A DNA stretch of 64,000 bases from Cephalopachus bancanus (GCA_027257055.1 JAPVLO010000055.1:5479501-5543500), one strand, 5' to 3'. Shown: positions 44,825-58,045, counted from the stretch's first letter. Notes: a model not told the origin generated them from the letters alone. Numbers and translations are program-made.

Positions 44825-47079
44825 AACAAATATTCTACACAAATTTAAGTTTTCTTTAAAAGGCCTCACAGTATTCATAGACTTAACGGAAGGAAAAAGA
44901 ATATATATGATATATGATATTTAATGGATCCTACCTTCTTACATTAATCTGTTTTGTCTCTTTCCTTGTGTTCTTCTCATTTTTCTTTTTACCACACATT
45001 TATTAAATACCTTCAGTGAAACAGGAACTCGGCTAAGCATTGAGGATACAGCAACCAATGTGATCCTCTATCCCAGAAATGCCCATGATGCAATAGTATA
45101 AATAAACAGATGTTAAATATATGTAATTTTCTTATATAAAATAATAAAATGTTAAATTAGGTAAAATAAAGTACTTAGGAAACTCAGTAGAAAATGTATA
45201 CATGCTTCACATTTTTAACACTTACTTGAGCACATCTACAATATATACATTAAATAAAAGGAAAGAAATTGTCCTAGTAACTGCCCAAGCATCTATCTAT
45301 CACGCACATGCTGACAACAGTTCAAGATGACCCTTTAGAGAAAGCAATCTCTTGGTTTTCTGAGAATAAGCCAAATGCCGAAAGCTAGAGTAATCTTGGT
45401 TTTGCATAGGAAAAGTAAATAGGCCATGAAATGGGCAATTGAAATATGATCATACCCATACCCAAAATGTCCTCTTTTTTGCATAATGTTTCTGCCTTAA
45501 AACTTCAAGGTCAGTGACTCCAGGTTGCAAGTTTGTAATTTTGTGGCTTGTTTGAGAGCATAATGGCTATTCCTGTTTTAGAGATCATATACAACAAAAT
45601 GATAACAAAAACAAAACTCTTTTATACAGCAAACTCATGCACATCCTTGGTGGCAGGGGAATGGAAAGGCTCAGGGAAATTGTGTGGCATGGAGACCCCA
45701 GAGGTTTGCCATTTCACAACTTTGGAACTTGTGTCCCATAACGCTCATCTCAACCACTCCTGTGCGTTGCTATGCCTCTTTCCTTTTGTGAATTCCTTCT
45801 TCCTCCTGGAACAGAAAGTTCACTTGTCCAAGGTGTAATGAAGTTGAGGGCCAATCATGAACAGCATGTCAGTGGCCCAGGGACTTCCCTCACTTTGGCA
45901 CCGGGCCTAAGTACTCTTCTGCCCTTGGAAGTTCAGGTTATAATGTAGACTTTAGCATGAGGCACTTGACTGGGAAATCTCTTGCCTGATAGGTTTTTCT
46001 GCCTCTGCTTTTCCATTTCCTCTATGAAAAAGAACAGTCTGCAGCATTTATACTTACCCTGCTCTGGGAAATAAATGGAGTTTACTCTTGTACTCTCTCA
46101 GTTTTTCCCTGAAAGGTATCTACAAAAGTTTTACTCTGTCATGTTACTAGCTCCTTTCTGGTAACCATACCTATTTCATCTGGAGGGACACTTCTGACTT
46201 CATTATAATCAGTTTAAGAAATGTGCATAAAGACCCTCAGACCTTAACCTCTGCTATGGCCTCATCTGAGTCACAGAGGCACGCAGCAGGCTGAACAACC
46301 AGGGACTTTGAAGTTACTCCAGTTGTCATTCTAAGAACATTTTGCTTCATATTTGGCACATTCTAGGATTTAGGAAAAAGACAGATATTCTGTTGCCACT
46401 AGCATGATAGATATCCAGGGTTGGCAAGAATTCATCCCTATAGATTCTACAATGGAAATCTATCCCCAATTCTTCCAGTATATAACTGCATCAGATTTGA
46501 CAGGAAAACAAGGGCCTACAAAAGGCTGGGAATTCTCTGAGTATTTATGTGAAAATAGATTCAAGATTTGGAAAACTTATCCATCTCAAAGAGAAAATAC
46601 CAGAGATTCACAATATGTGTTACTTCCTCTTTGTTGACTACTGCCTTCGTTTATTGTTATTTAATTTTAACAACCTTGTTCTGTAGTTTTTTTATTACTT
46701 TCATTTTATAAATGAGAAAAATGAGGTTTATGAGAGTTAAAATAACACTGGAAAGGATACAGCCTGTAACAGTTGCAGTATACTATGGTGCTTTCCTAGA
46801 AAACCTCTACCCATGCATCTTATCTGAGCTAACATTTGGTATCCCCATGAATACTTTGTTGACTTTTAACAATAATTTGATATTTTAACGTAATTGAATG
46901 AATTTGCCATTGAACTTAAAAATAAGTCTAAGGCAAAAAAGTCTAAGGCAAAAAAAAAAGTGCTCATTGGTTTAGTGTAGGCCTTAAAACTTCATTAACT
47001 GTGGGCAATCAATTGTTCAGCTTCCCACATATCTAATTCTATATTTGGACTTCTGTTTATAATCCCTGACTTAACTTCA
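44825..47079. other. Mostly unassigned sequence
   Basis: The stretch 44995-45115 (cacatttattaaataccttc, gctaagcattgaggatacag) resembles an old mammalian-wide repeat with a tttattgagcacctactatg start. The 96-codon frame at 45548-45838 lacks a recognised domain. A MIR-like fragment is listed separately. Confidence 0.4.
46650..46745 (+). repeat. Possible MIR fragment
   Basis: The words aattttaacaaccttgttct and cattttataaatgagaaaaa plus tgaggtttatgagagttaa follow the MIR core order. Confidence 0.6.
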
Positions 47080-47415
47080 TGAACTGAACGTTTGTGTTCA
47101 CCCAAGATTCATATTTTGAAGTCCACACCATTATTGTTATGGTAATAGATGTGGCCTTTGGGAGATAATTAGGTCATGAAAATGGAATTCACGAGATACT
47201 TTAGAGAGCTATATTATCCCTTTTCTGCCATGTAAGGACACAGTGAAGAAGGTAAATCTATGAACTGGGAAGCAGAGCCTCACCAGACACCAAAACACCA
47301 AATGCACCTGTGCCTTGATCTTGGACTTCCCAGCCTTCAGAACTATGAGAAACTAGTGTTTGTTGTTTAAGTTACCCAGTCTCTGATACTCTAATAGTTG
47401 AAACTAATAAAGACA
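47080..47415 (+). mobile_element. Ancient MaLR/MLT1-like LTR
   Basis: It starts tgaactgaacgtttgtgttc and contains gatgtggcctttgggagata, attaggtcatgaaaatgg, tgccatgtaaggacacagtg, cctcaccagacaccaaaaca, cttgatcttggacttcccag and ccttcagaactatgagaaac. It ends aaactaataaagaca. It is of the same general type as the LTR at 2108. Confidence 0.82.
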
Positions 47416-47760
47416 CATCCTATCTAATTCCTGCCTAGGACCCAAATTTTATGTAGGATAAGTGTTTCCAGTGTACTTAATCCCATAATTCCATAAATGG
47501 CCAGAATCTACTCATAAAGCACTTGATTTTAAGTATATTATTATAGAAAATATTATGTATTTTGATTTTTTTAAATTGTGAGATTCAATGACTTATTCTG
47601 TTACCAGTCTTCCAAAAGGCAATCTTGATGTTTCAAACTCTATATGGCAAATAAGTAATAAATATGAATAACAACAATTAAGAAATCAAAGATATCAATT
47701 ACTCTTGCAAATTATAGTAATGACAATAACAATAATGAGACTACAATGGTGATCAAGCAA
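47416..47760. other. Unassigned sequence
   Basis: AT-rich; nothing recognised. Confidence 0.4.
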
Positions 47761-47771
47761 TATATTGCTTT

Positions 47772-47953
47772 TTTTGTTTGTTTGTTTGTTTGTTTGTTTG
47801 TTTGAGTTGGAGTCTCACTCTGTCGCCCAGACTGGAGTGCAGTGGCCGCTCCCAGCCACCGCAGCCTCGGCCTGCTGGGCTCCGGTGATCCTTCTGCCTC
47901 AGCCTTCCGAGTAGCCGGAATTACAGGCATGCGCCACCATGCCCAGCTGATAC
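47772..47953 (-). mobile_element. 5'-truncated Alu, right arm only
   Basis: A tttg-unit tail complement (47775-47803) is followed by gagttggagtctcactctgt, gcagtggccgctcccagcca and acaggcatgcgccaccatgc, ending inside the linker. The words tatattgcttt at 47761-47771 and 47954-47964 form a perfect 11-bp target duplication. It carries the lineage-specific right arm. Confidence 0.95.
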
Positions 47954-47964
47954 TATATTGCTTT

Positions 47965-48463
47965 AATATGAAGAAAACGTCAAGAAAAAAGCTTAACTAT
48001 CCACATTAGCATGTACATTCTGGAGTGAGAAATAGGTTCATTCTCATTGTTTCATTTATTGTTTGTGTTTTGAAATAATTTTTATTTTAGTAAGTTAAAT
48101 TCAATAGAATGTGGAATTAGAATAAATGGTTAGATCCAAAATAGATATCTAATATAGTTTATTATATTAACTATTATAGAATTATATTATTAAACTAGCA
48201 TTACAAGTTAAAACTACAGAAGAAAATTTTGAATGGGGACAATTTAGTTGAAAGATTAGTAAATAAAAAAAATTAAATTTGCCATGTCATTTCTCCACAT
48301 ACAATATTTCTGCTTATTAATATAGTGTTTGCCTATTTGTCCAATATCATTCGGCATGGAGATTATTTATTTAAATAAAAATGTTTCCAGTAACTAAAAT
48401 TTTAAACATTTAATAAAATGTTAACAATTAAAATAAAAATAAAACCAAAGTTTATTGCATATG
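47965..48463. other. Unassigned AT-rich sequence
   Basis: No gene or repeat recognised. Confidence 0.4.
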
Positions 48464-48969
48464 TTTCTATACTTTTTTTTCTTTATTTTGTTTTACAGAT
48501 GTAGGGTACCATTCAGGATTAAGGTATACAAATGGTCATCATACGTGTAAAGTTTGAGCCTCCCTTTGGTCCCCACTATACCTGGTTTGAGATCAGGTAC
48601 CCTTAGTGATGTTGTGTCCCCTCCCCCACCCCAGTAGTTTTTGCTACTGCCAATCCCTTTCTTACAGTATTATATAAATGTATAGGGTCTGCTTATGAGT
48701 AAGAACATGTGGTACTCTGTTATTTGTTTCTGTGATAATCACTGAGTATGATTGACTCTAAATTCATTCAAGTTGCTGCAAAGTTCATATGTTTGTCCTT
48801 CTTTATGACTGCATTATATTCTATTGTGTAGTGTATATGTATCACGTTTTGTTTTATCCAGTACAGTTTCGATGGGCAGCACAGTTAGGTTCATGTTTTT
48901 GCTATTGTGAATAGTGCTGCAATAAGCATGTATGTGGAGGTATCTTTTTGGTAGAATAATTTGAGTTCT

Positions 48970-51900
48970 TCTGGGTATATTCCCAGTGGGGGAATTGCTG
49001 GGTCATATGGAAGGTAAATGTCTTGCTCTTTTAGAATTGCCACACTGTTTTCCAAAGAGGTTGCACTAGTTTGCATTTCCCAAAACAGTATATGAGCATT
49101 CATTTTACTTTTGCATTCTTACAAGCATCTGTTGTTGTTTGTTTTATTAATGATGGTCATTCTTACTTGGGTTAGGTAGTATATCAATGTGGTTTTGACT
49201 TGCATTTCTCTGATGATTAGTGAGGCTGACCACTTTTTCATGTCTCTATTGGTTGCCTGTATATCTTCTTTTGATAAGTGGCTATTTATATCTTTTGCCC
49301 ACTTTTTAATGGGACCTGTTTGTTTTCTTATTATTGGCATGTTTGAGTTCCTTGTAGATCATGGATGCTAGATATAGAGTTGGCAAATACTTTTTCCCAT
49401 TCTGTGGCCCGTCTCCCTGCTCTCCTGATATTTTCTTTTGCTTTGCAGAAGTTTTTCAGTTTGATGAAGTCCCACTTGTCTATTATGTCTCTTTTGGCAT
49501 GGGCACTTGGAGTTTTGATAAGGAAATGGTTGTCAGTTCCAATTTCCATAAGGGTGCCTGCTGCGTTTTCTAAGGTGCTTATAGTTTGAGGTTTTATATT
49601 TAGGTTTTTGATCCATTTAGAGTTGATTTTTGTGTATGGTGATAGGTAGGGTTATTGTTTCAATCTTCTGCATGTGGTCAGCCAGTTTTCCCAGCACCAT
49701 TTACTGAATAAGTTCTCCTCTCACCAGTGGTTGTTGGTAAATGCTTTGTTAAAGATGACTTGGTTGAGAAATTGAGGTTTTGCTTCTGGAATCTCTATCC
49801 TATTCCATTGGTTCATATGCCTATACTTGTACCAATACCAGGTTGTATTGATTTTTTGTAGTCTTATTGTAAAATTTAAAGTCTGGAAGTGTGATACTTC
49901 CTGTTTCATTTCTTTTGCTAAGAATTGTTTTGGCTATTTGTGGTCTTTTATACTTCCATATAAATTTCTGTATTGTCATTTCCAGGTCTGACAAGAATGA
50001 TGATGGTAATTTAATGGGTATTGCATTGAATTTGTAGATTGCCTTTGGTAGGATAGACACCTTAATAATATTGATTCTCCTTATTCATGAGCATGTAATA
50101 TTTTTCCATTTGTTTGTGTCTGCTTAAATTTCTTTTAGCAGTGTTTTGTAGTTCTTATTGTAAAGGTCTTTAACTTATTTAGTTAGGAAGATGGCTAGGT
50201 ATTTTATTTTGTTTTGTTTTTTGTGGCTATTGTAAATGGTATTGTGCTTTTTATTTTTGGTTATCTGTCTGCTTGTTGTTGGTTTATAAGAAAGCAACTG
50301 TATTTTGTACATTTATTTTGTACTCTGAGACTTTGCCAAAGTCCTTTATCAGTGCAAGAAGGTTTTGAAAGATTGTCTTGGATTTTTGAGGTATAGGATC
50401 ATATCCTCAGCAAAGAGGGATAACTAAACTTCTTCTTTTCCTATTTGGACACCCCTGATTTTTTTCTCTGTCTAATTGCTCTACCTAGGACTTCCACCAC
50501 CATGTTGAACAAGAGGGGTGAGAGTGGGCAGTCTTGCCTTGTCCTGGTTTTCAGGAAAATGTTTACAGTTTCTGTCCATTTAGCAATATGCTGATTGTGG
50601 GTTTATTGAAGATGGCACTTACTATTTTGAGGTATGTTCCTTCTATGTCTAGGTGTTTGAGAGTTTTTATCAAGAAGGGATGCTCTGAGCCCGCCGGTTC
50701 GAGACCCACCTGGGAAACTTGGCGAGACCTCATCTCTACAATAAAAATCAAAAAATTAGACAGGCGTGGTAGCACGTGCCTGTAGTTCCGGCTACTTGGA
50801 AGGCTGAGGTGGAAGGATCGCTGGAGCTCAGCAGCGATCCGGGAGCAGCCACTGCACTCTAGTCTGGGCGACAGAGTGAGACTCCGACAAAAAAAAAAAA
50901 AAGAAGGGAGGCTGAATTTTATCAAAAGGTTTTTCTGCATCTTATGATATAATCCTGTGTTTTTTGTTTTTACATCTGTTGTATTTAATTACATTTATGA
51001 TATTGCAGATGTGAACAAGCCCTGCATCCTGGGGTTGAAGCCTACATGATCATGGTGGATGATTTTTTAGATGTGTTGTTGGAGCTCATTTTCTGGAATC
51101 TTGTTTAGTTGTTTTGCATCTATGTTCACTAGGAATATTGGCCTGCAGTTCTCTTTTTTTGTTAGGTCTTTACCTGGTTTGGGTATCAGTGTGATGTTAG
51201 CTTCATAAAATGGTTTGGGGAGAATTCTTTCTCTCTTAATTGCCTGGAATACTTTCAATAGGATTGGTATCAGCCCCTTTTTAAATTTTTTTAGAATTCT
51301 GCTGGAAAACCATCTGGTCCAGGGCTTTTTTTTGTAGGTAGTTTTATTATGATGGAGTCAATTTCCTGGGTTGTTATTGGTCTATTGAGTGTCTCATTGT
51401 CTTCTTGCTTCATCTTGGGAGGTTGTGTGATGTCAGAAAGTCCTCCATTTCCTTTAGGCTATCAAGTTTTTTTTTTTTTTATGTAGGTGTGCATAATCTT
51501 TTGTATTTCTTTGGGGTCAGTTGTGATTTGATCTTTTGCATTTTTTACTGTGATTATTTTGGCTTTTTCTCTCTTTTTCTTGGTCTTTCTGGCTAGTGGT
51601 CCATCAATCTTGTTTAGTCTTTCAAAGAACCAACTTTTTGTTTTGTTGAGTTTTTCTATGATATTTTTGTCTTCTATGTCCCATATTTGGGCTTTTACTT
51701 TGATGATCTGAATTCCTCTGCTAAAGTTAAGGTTTTGGTGGTCTTGCTTTTCCACCTCCCTTAGGAGATTGGTTAGGCTGTTAACTTGTGATCTTTCCAT
51801 TTTCTTGATGTGTGTTCATAGTGATATAAATTCCCTTCTTAGAACAGCTTTCATGGCATCCCAGAGGTTTTGGTAGGATGTTTACTCATTTTCATTTGTT

Positions 51901-52735
51901 TCCAGGAATCTTTTAATTTCTGTTTTGATTTCTATGTTGACCTATTAGTCGTTCAGCACATGCAGTTTAGTGTCCATGTCTTTGTGGGTTGGGGGAATTT
52001 TATTGGTGTTGATATTTATTTTTATTTCACTGTGATCTGTGAAGGTGTGTGGCAGTGATTTGAACTTATGATAATTGGTTTTGCTTGATATATGGCCAAG
52101 GATGTGATCGGTCTTGGAGTATTTTCCATGTGGTGATGAGTAGAATATTTGTTCTGTGGTTGTTGGGTGGGGTGTTCTTTAGGTATCTATCAAGTCCATT
52201 TGGTTGAACGTCAAGTTGAGTATCCAGATCTCTTTGTTGATTTTTTGGCTTGATGATCTAGCTAGGGTTGTTAGGTATTTAATTCCCCAGCTATAACAGT
52301 GTAAAAGTTAATATCTTTTTTTAGTTTATTTAGTAGCTTTTAAAATAAATGCTGATGCTCCTGTGATGGGTGCATATACATTCAGCATGGATATTTCTTG
52401 TTGATGGATTGAACCTTATATCATTATGTAGTGTCCTTCCATATCATTTTTATTTTTTGATAGCTTAAAGTTTGTTTTGTCATATTAAAATAGTGACTCC
52501 TGCCATTTTTGTGATCCTTTCACCTGAAAACTCATTTTCCATCCTCTAAGTTTGAGTATGTATGAGTCCCTTGAAGTGAGGTGAGTTTCCTGGATGCAGT
52601 AAATTATTGGATTATGGATTTTTACCCACTTTACTATTCTTAGTCTTTTCTGTGGTGCATTTAGTCCACTCACACTTAGACTGATTATTGAAATGTGAAT
52701 GTTTATCCTTGTCATGAGATCCTTATAAAGTTTGT
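48970..52735 (-). pseudogene. L1 ORF2 remains of the long L1
   Basis: Open pieces are recognisable as ORF2. At 52485-52715 lies the endonuclease start (ITRINIHISIISLSVSGLNA-like with IIYCIQETHL), and at 51462-51800 the endonuclease-reverse transcriptase linker (NKTKSWFFERLNKID). At 51067-51258 is the early reverse transcriptase (FYEANITLIPKPGKD), and at 49821-50060 and 48891-49103 late ORF2. The catalytic box near 50391-50420 reads LFAEDMILY, with the first aspartate of FADD changed to glutamate. Stops and shifts separate the pieces, and an Alu splits the frame at 50685-50900. Confidence 0.92.
50685..50900 (+). mobile_element. 5'-truncated Alu nested in the long L1
   Basis: It begins inside the left arm (tctgagcccgccggttcgag) and runs to a 15-base poly(A). 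The flanks aagaagggatgct (50672-50684) and aagaagggaggct (50901-50913) are a 13-bp target duplication with one mismatch. A small deletion affects the right arm near 50832. It postdates the host L1. Confidence 0.95.
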
Positions 52736-53629
52736 CTTTGTTTATTTGTTTGTTTGTTCTCTTTTAACTTTTGGGTTGATGTATGTGTGTGTTTTCAAGT
52801 TGCAGTCACAATGAGTTCTCTGTTGATGCTGTGTTTGCTTGTTCTCTTGGGAAGTGCATGATCATTCTTTTTCTCTTCTATGCTTAATACTTTTTAAGTG
52901 TCTCCTGTACAGCCAGTCTGAATGTTTTATAATTTCTTAGGGATTAGATATCTTAGAAGCATTTTTATTCTCCATCATTGATAAAACTGAGCTTAGCTGG
53001 ATTGGAAATTCTTGATTGAAATTTTTTTATCTTGAGAATATTGCATATTGGACTCCAGTATCTTCTATCTTGTAGTGTTTCTGCTGATAGATCTCCCTTT
53101 ATTCTGATTTGTTTTCCCCGGTAGTCAGTCTGACCTTTCTCTCTTGCTGCCTTTAGGATTTTTTATTTTGTACATACTTTGTGTTGGCAAATTACTATGT
53201 GTCTAGGGGTTTATCTTCTCATTTGAGGTATTGTGACAGTTCTCTGTATTCTTGTTTGTGGATGGTCACATCTCCAGTGAGATGAGGAAAGTTTTCTTGG
53301 ATAACTTGGGAGAGGTTTTCACTTCTGATGTTTCCTCAACTCTCTTTTCTTCCCTGATCAGCGCTCTGAATTTTTTCTGTTTTGAAACAGTATTGTGGGT
53401 GGAAAATTTTGTTGTTTCTTATACTTTTGAGAGTTGAATAAGGTGGAAGATGGGGAGTAGGATTCAGAAACTACTTGGAATTCACAATGTTCACTGATTG
53501 TGCTATGGGTTCTCTGAGACCCACTCCCTACCACCACTCTATATGATGATGCAATGGGTACATCTGTGTACACCCTCAGTCCAAGGTACAGTAACAGCAA
53601 TGAGGAGAACAAAGAAAAGTAGACTGAAA

Positions 53630-54130
53630 TAAGATGGACCAAAAAAACCAAACAAAAAACAAACAAACAAAAAAACAACCACACAGAACAACAACAGCAG
53701 AAGCCAAAGCAAAAAAACAATTAAACACACACACACACACACACCAAAACAAACTGGAAAAACAACAATGTCCAACAAAACAAACAACAACAAAAACCAG
53801 GAAAACAAACACACAACAAGCCCAACCCAAAATGAAAGAAGAAGTAAAAAGAGAGAGAAAAAAAAGAAAGAAAGAAAAAGACAAGAAATTCCAATTAAAC
53901 CCTCACACACATATTCCCACACACATTAAACTGAAAAAAAGAAGAACAAAAAAAGTACAAACAAATTAAAAAAACTGAGAAATGAACACTGAATCCTTCA
54001 CATTCACAAAAACAGAAAACAAAAAAATGAAAGGAGAAAGAAAGAAAAAAGCTAAAGAAAAAAAGATCAAAAAAGGGGTGGGAGGAATGCAGATCAAACC
54101 TGTGCATACACATTCATGCACAAAACAAAA
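53630..54130. repeat. A-rich low-complexity block in the L1 5' region
   Basis: About 500 bases on the plus strand are dominated by A with aaac, caaa and gaaa units, and include a (CA)n run at 53725-53744. On the L1 sense strand this is T-rich. The hydrophobic frames at 53539-53922 and the Lys-rich frame at 53634-53969 are translations of this bias, not genes. Confidence 0.85.
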
Positions 54131-54215
54131 ATATTTTAAAAATTAAAAGCAAGCAGACCAACAAAAACTCTGCCACCCTCTTCCCAAGAATCTTATTTCC
54201 ATACTTTTAAACAAT

Positions 54216-54300
54216 GTTGTAAAGCAGTGGTTCCCAAACTTTTTGGCATCTGGGACTGCTTTTGCAGAAGACAATTTTTCCACAGACAGGGTTGGGTTTG
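54216..54300 (+). mobile_element. hAT element end, MER1-like
   Basis: The words cagtggttcccaaacttttt, ggcatctgggactgcttttg and gcagaagacaatttttccac match the terminal part of MER1/Charlie-type hAT elements, whose end begins cagtggttctcaacc. Only one end is present. Confidence 0.75.
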
Positions 54301-54349
54301 TGATTGTCTTCTTCAAAATTCAAATCTTCTTTTTCCTGGGTTCATTATC

Positions 54350-55115
54350 TTTGTGAATGATATATTTATCTATCAACCTCCAACTCTGGATATTCAATAT
54401 ACATTGCTTCAAAGCTATACTCATACTTTTTCACATTGACATGATCTTGACATTGTTAAGGCAGAATTCCAACTACCAGATTCCTTGTATACATTACCTG
54501 AATGTTGTTTTTCCTTAAATTATTGTAAATCTTCCTAACTGGTCCTAAGCTGTGTTTTCAGTCAAACCATGAGAAGAACCTTTCTAAAGAGAAAATTCAG
54601 TCATGCCACTCTTCATGTTAACATTTTTGTTATTTTCTTTTTTGCATAAGATAAAGTATGAATTTTTAGAAGAGTCTCCAATTCCTTTCTGGTCACCTCC
54701 CAAAGCAAGTCTTCCGTTAGCTGACATATTTGACTTCTTATAGTTCCCTGGGACATTGCAAGCCTTAGAGGATATCAAGCATTTCTACATGCAAATATTT
54801 ATGCCATCATTCCTTACTTTCATGACTGGAAAAATCCATTCATTTTTCAAAATCCAGATCAAATATTACCTGCCCCTGAAACCCTTTGTGACTCCACATG
54901 GTCAAATTGATCGCTTCCTTCTTAGTGCCCCAATTCAATCTGTGCACACTAGCATTAAAGTACTTGTCACACTTTAATATTGATATTTGATCCTGTACTC
55001 TTCCGTCCTACAGGAAAGTAGATTTTGTTATAGCAGACATGTTTATTTACTTCTGTGTCTAAACAATCATAAAGTGCCTGAGACATATGAGGTGCTTACT
55101 CATTGCGAGCTCATT
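54350..55115 (+). mobile_element. LINE-2 (L2) 3' region
   Basis: The order of words fits the L2 3' half: cttcctaactggtcc, tcatgccactcttcatg, gataaagtatgaatttt, ccaattcctttctggtcacc, aaatccagatcaaatattac, ctgcccctgaaaccctttgt, cttgtcacactttaatattg and gtgcctgagacatatgaggt gctta. It is heavily diverged and has no frame. Confidence 0.8.
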
Positions 55116-55119
55116 ATGG

Positions 55120-56671
55120 TGGAAAAAAAATCATTACAGTGTGACCCACAGCTTGCTTAAGAGAAGGAAAAGTTCCCTTTCCAAAACTTCACTTCCCAAA
55201 ACTGCATTTCTTTGCAGTAGTGAGAGATGGGAGCAGAATCACCCAGCCCAGCTGTTTTAATAGACACAACCTCATAGTCCAGGACATTAGGACCAGCAGG
55301 AGGGACAAAGTGCACACTGTTGATTCCCCTCCTTGGACACTGAAGCAAGATGGACATTTCTCTAGTTTCATTCATGCATTTGAACCAGGACTAATAAACT
55401 TATTGAAAAGCTGAAAACAACTGTGTTTGTTCACTTTAGGGTCTTTTGTGTCTGGTTTACAAGTCAAACATCTATTTTCTCAAGCTTCAGACAGAGATAG
55501 TTCCCAGGAAAAATATCACTGATCTTTTTCTACCATTATCCTAGTAGAGAACACATTTGATCATGGAAATTGGAATGTGATTGCTGTAGCAGCAATTCTG
55601 AGTGTTAGGAAGCAGGTGAGTCTCTCTGTGTGAATTTCAAACCTTGATTCAGATGTCCTCCAGAAGAAACACAGATGGAAACACCAAGGGGCATTAGTAT
55701 GCTCAGCAGGCACACATCAGTATCTGTCCTGAAGAGCTCAATACAGAAGGATATTGTTTCTCGGTAACACAAATAGCACATGTTCCAGCAGGAGGTTACA
55801 GAGGCAAGGTTGATAACTCGGAGTGCTAGCTTGTGGAACATGATTGGGAAGTGACAGGGCCACATCAGTACCTGTGGCCTGTTGGAGAAAAAGAAGATCA
55901 TCAGTCCCTTGAGAACCTCTGTGGACCAGGAATTTCATGTTGAGGGACTCAATTCTACACAGACGTTTGATAGGACATGGACTTGATACTCATCACAGTA
56001 ATTTTGGGGTCCTTTTCTGCAAGACAACCAGACCTCAGCCCACTGCCCTCCCCAAAATGTTCCTCTTTCCCATGACCTCTAGTGAAGTTTCCATAGAACA
56101 GAACCCTTTATGCATAATTAATTAAAATGACAACTTACACCACATTGGACGGCCAACTATGTACTGTCACATACAAAATCTCATTATGACTCTCAAACTT
56201 GTGAGCTTTTTATCTTTTCTCTTTCCCATGTTAAAAGTAAGACAAACTTCGAAAAACTTAGTTTTCTGAGAGTATTGCTATTGTGGCACAGAACTAGGTC
56301 ATGAAGCTAATTATTGTGTCAGTTCTTTCGTGATCTTCATGTAGTCCATGAATAAACTGGCCTATTGAAATGCTTGAAAGTAAAGTATATCATGGCAGAA
56401 TACCTATTTGGTAGAAAAAAAAGTGTGGAATGGTCCATCTAAAAAATTTTCCACATTGTGCTTGACTTGCACAAAGCTCCCAGTCTGTATTTTGAATTTT
56501 AGACTTCCCAATAAGTCCCTATGTTTCCTGTGATGCACTCATTGTGTTGACCTCTTAGAGACTGAGATGATATGGCAAAATGTACAACTTGTTCTTTCTC
56601 AATGAGCCAACTTACAAAAGAAAAGTGAGGCAGACAGTCTCCTTGAGGCAGACAGACTCCTTGACAGGTAG
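55120..56671. other. Unassigned sequence, slightly GC-richer
   Basis: The part 55140-56100 is less AT-rich than its surroundings. It holds minus frames at 55605-55901 (98 codons) and 55738-55938 without recognised domains. It could be an ancient LTR or unique DNA. A near-repeat tgaggcagacag occurs twice at 56628-56655. Confidence 0.4.
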
Positions 56672-56683
56672 AAAATATTCTTT

Positions 56684-58033
56684 TTAAAATTTTTATCTAT
56701 CATCTATCTATCTATCCATCCATCTATTTATTTATTTATATTTTAAAGATGTGGGGTGCAATTTAGGATTAGGTATGCAAATGTTAATTATGCAGGTAAA
56801 CTTGTTGATGAGGCAAGCCCCTCCCTCCACTAACAGTTTCCCTCAACGGCCAATCCTGCCCCCCTACCGGAAATTTCCCACTACTGCCAATCCCTTTCTC
56901 ATAGCATTATAATAATCGCTCAAGGTCTGCCTATGAGTGAGAGCATGTGGTACTCTGTTCTTTGTTTCTGTGATAGATCACTGAGTATGATAGACTGTAA
57001 TCCATCCAAGTTGCTGCAAAGTCCATATGTTTGTCCTTCTTTATGGCTGCATAATATTCAATTATGTCTATGTATCACTTTTTTAATCCAGTCCAGTTTT
57101 GATGGGCAGCATGGTTGTTTCCATGTTTTTGCTACTGTGAATAGAGCTGCAACAAACATACGTGACTTTTTTGTAGAATGATTTGATTTTCTCTGAGTAT
57201 ATTCCCAACAAGGGAATTGCTTCATATGGAAGGTCAATTTCTAGTTCTTTCAGAAATTGTCACACTGTCTTCCAAAGAGGTTGCACTAGTTTGCATTCCC
57301 AACAGCAGCGTTCCTTTTTCTCCGCATCCTTACCAGCATCTGTTGTTGTTTCTGTTATTAATGATGGCCATTATTACTGGGGTTTTGATTTACATTTCTC
57401 TGATGATGAGTGAGTCTGAGCACTTTTTCATGTGTTTGTTGGCTGCCCAAATACCTTCATTTGAGAAGTGTCTATTCACCTCTTTTGCTCACTTTTTACT
57501 GGGGCTGCTTGTTTTTTTCCTTTCCACACGTTTGAGTTCCTTGTAGATCCTAGATGTTAGGCCTTTGTCAGATATACAGTTGGCACATGTTTTCTCCCAT
57601 TCTGTGGGCTGTCTTCCTGCTGTCTTGATGGTTTCTTTTACTTTGCAGAAGCTCATCAGTTTGATGAGGTCCCACTTGTCTATTTTATTTCTTATGGGCA
57701 CTTAGGGTTCTGATCAGGAATTGGTTGCCTGTTCCAATTTCCTTAAGGGTGTCTCCTACTTTTTCTAAGATTCTTATAGTTTGATGTTTTACATTTAGGT
57801 CTTTGATCCATTTAGTGTTAATTTTTGTGTATGGTGATAGGTTGGGGTCCTATTTTAATCTTCTGCATGTGATCAGCCAGTTTTCCCAGCACCATTTACT
57901 AAGTTCTCCTCTCCCCGGTGGTTGTTGTTGGAGGCTTTGTCAAAGATGAGTTGGCTGAGAAATTGATACTTTGCTCCCAGAATCTCTATCCTGTTCCATT
58001 GGTCTATATGCCTGTTCTTATACCAATAACAAC
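56684..58033 (-). mobile_element. 5'-truncated L1
   Basis: A 1.35-kb minus-strand L1. The tail complement has decayed into tcta and ttta units (56697-56740). The 3' UTR follows (gtggggtgcaatttaggatt), then late ORF2 up to ctatatgcctgttcttatac. The flanks aaaatattcttt (56672-56683) and aaaacatgcttt (58034-58045) are a possible target duplication with two mismatches. Frames at 56933-57701 are ORF2 debris. Confidence 0.88.
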
Positions 58034-58045
58034 AAAACATGCTTT

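Larger units (their letters stand above)
48477..54195 (-). mobile_element. Long, nearly complete L1
   Basis: A minus-strand L1 of about 5.5 kb excluding one nested Alu. From left to right on the plus strand come tail and 3' UTR (48477-48960), ORF2 (about 48970-52735), the inter-ORF and ORF1 region (about 52740-53500), and a T-rich 5' region (minus strand sense) up to 54195. A 13-bp direct repeat with one mismatch, tttctatactttt (48464-48476) and tttccatactttt (54196-54208), brackets it, so both ends are known. The 5' end lacks the G-run start seen at 5710, so it may be slightly truncated. All frames are broken. Confidence 0.93.

Noticed and set aside
53539..53922. 127-codon hydrophobic minus-strand ORF
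   Set aside because: It is a translation of the T-rich low-complexity L1 5' region; overlapping frames show the same bias.
55605..55938. Overlapping minus ORFs as a decayed receptor gene
   Set aside because: I tested for olfactory-receptor-like motifs and saw none; the frames lack any domain signature.
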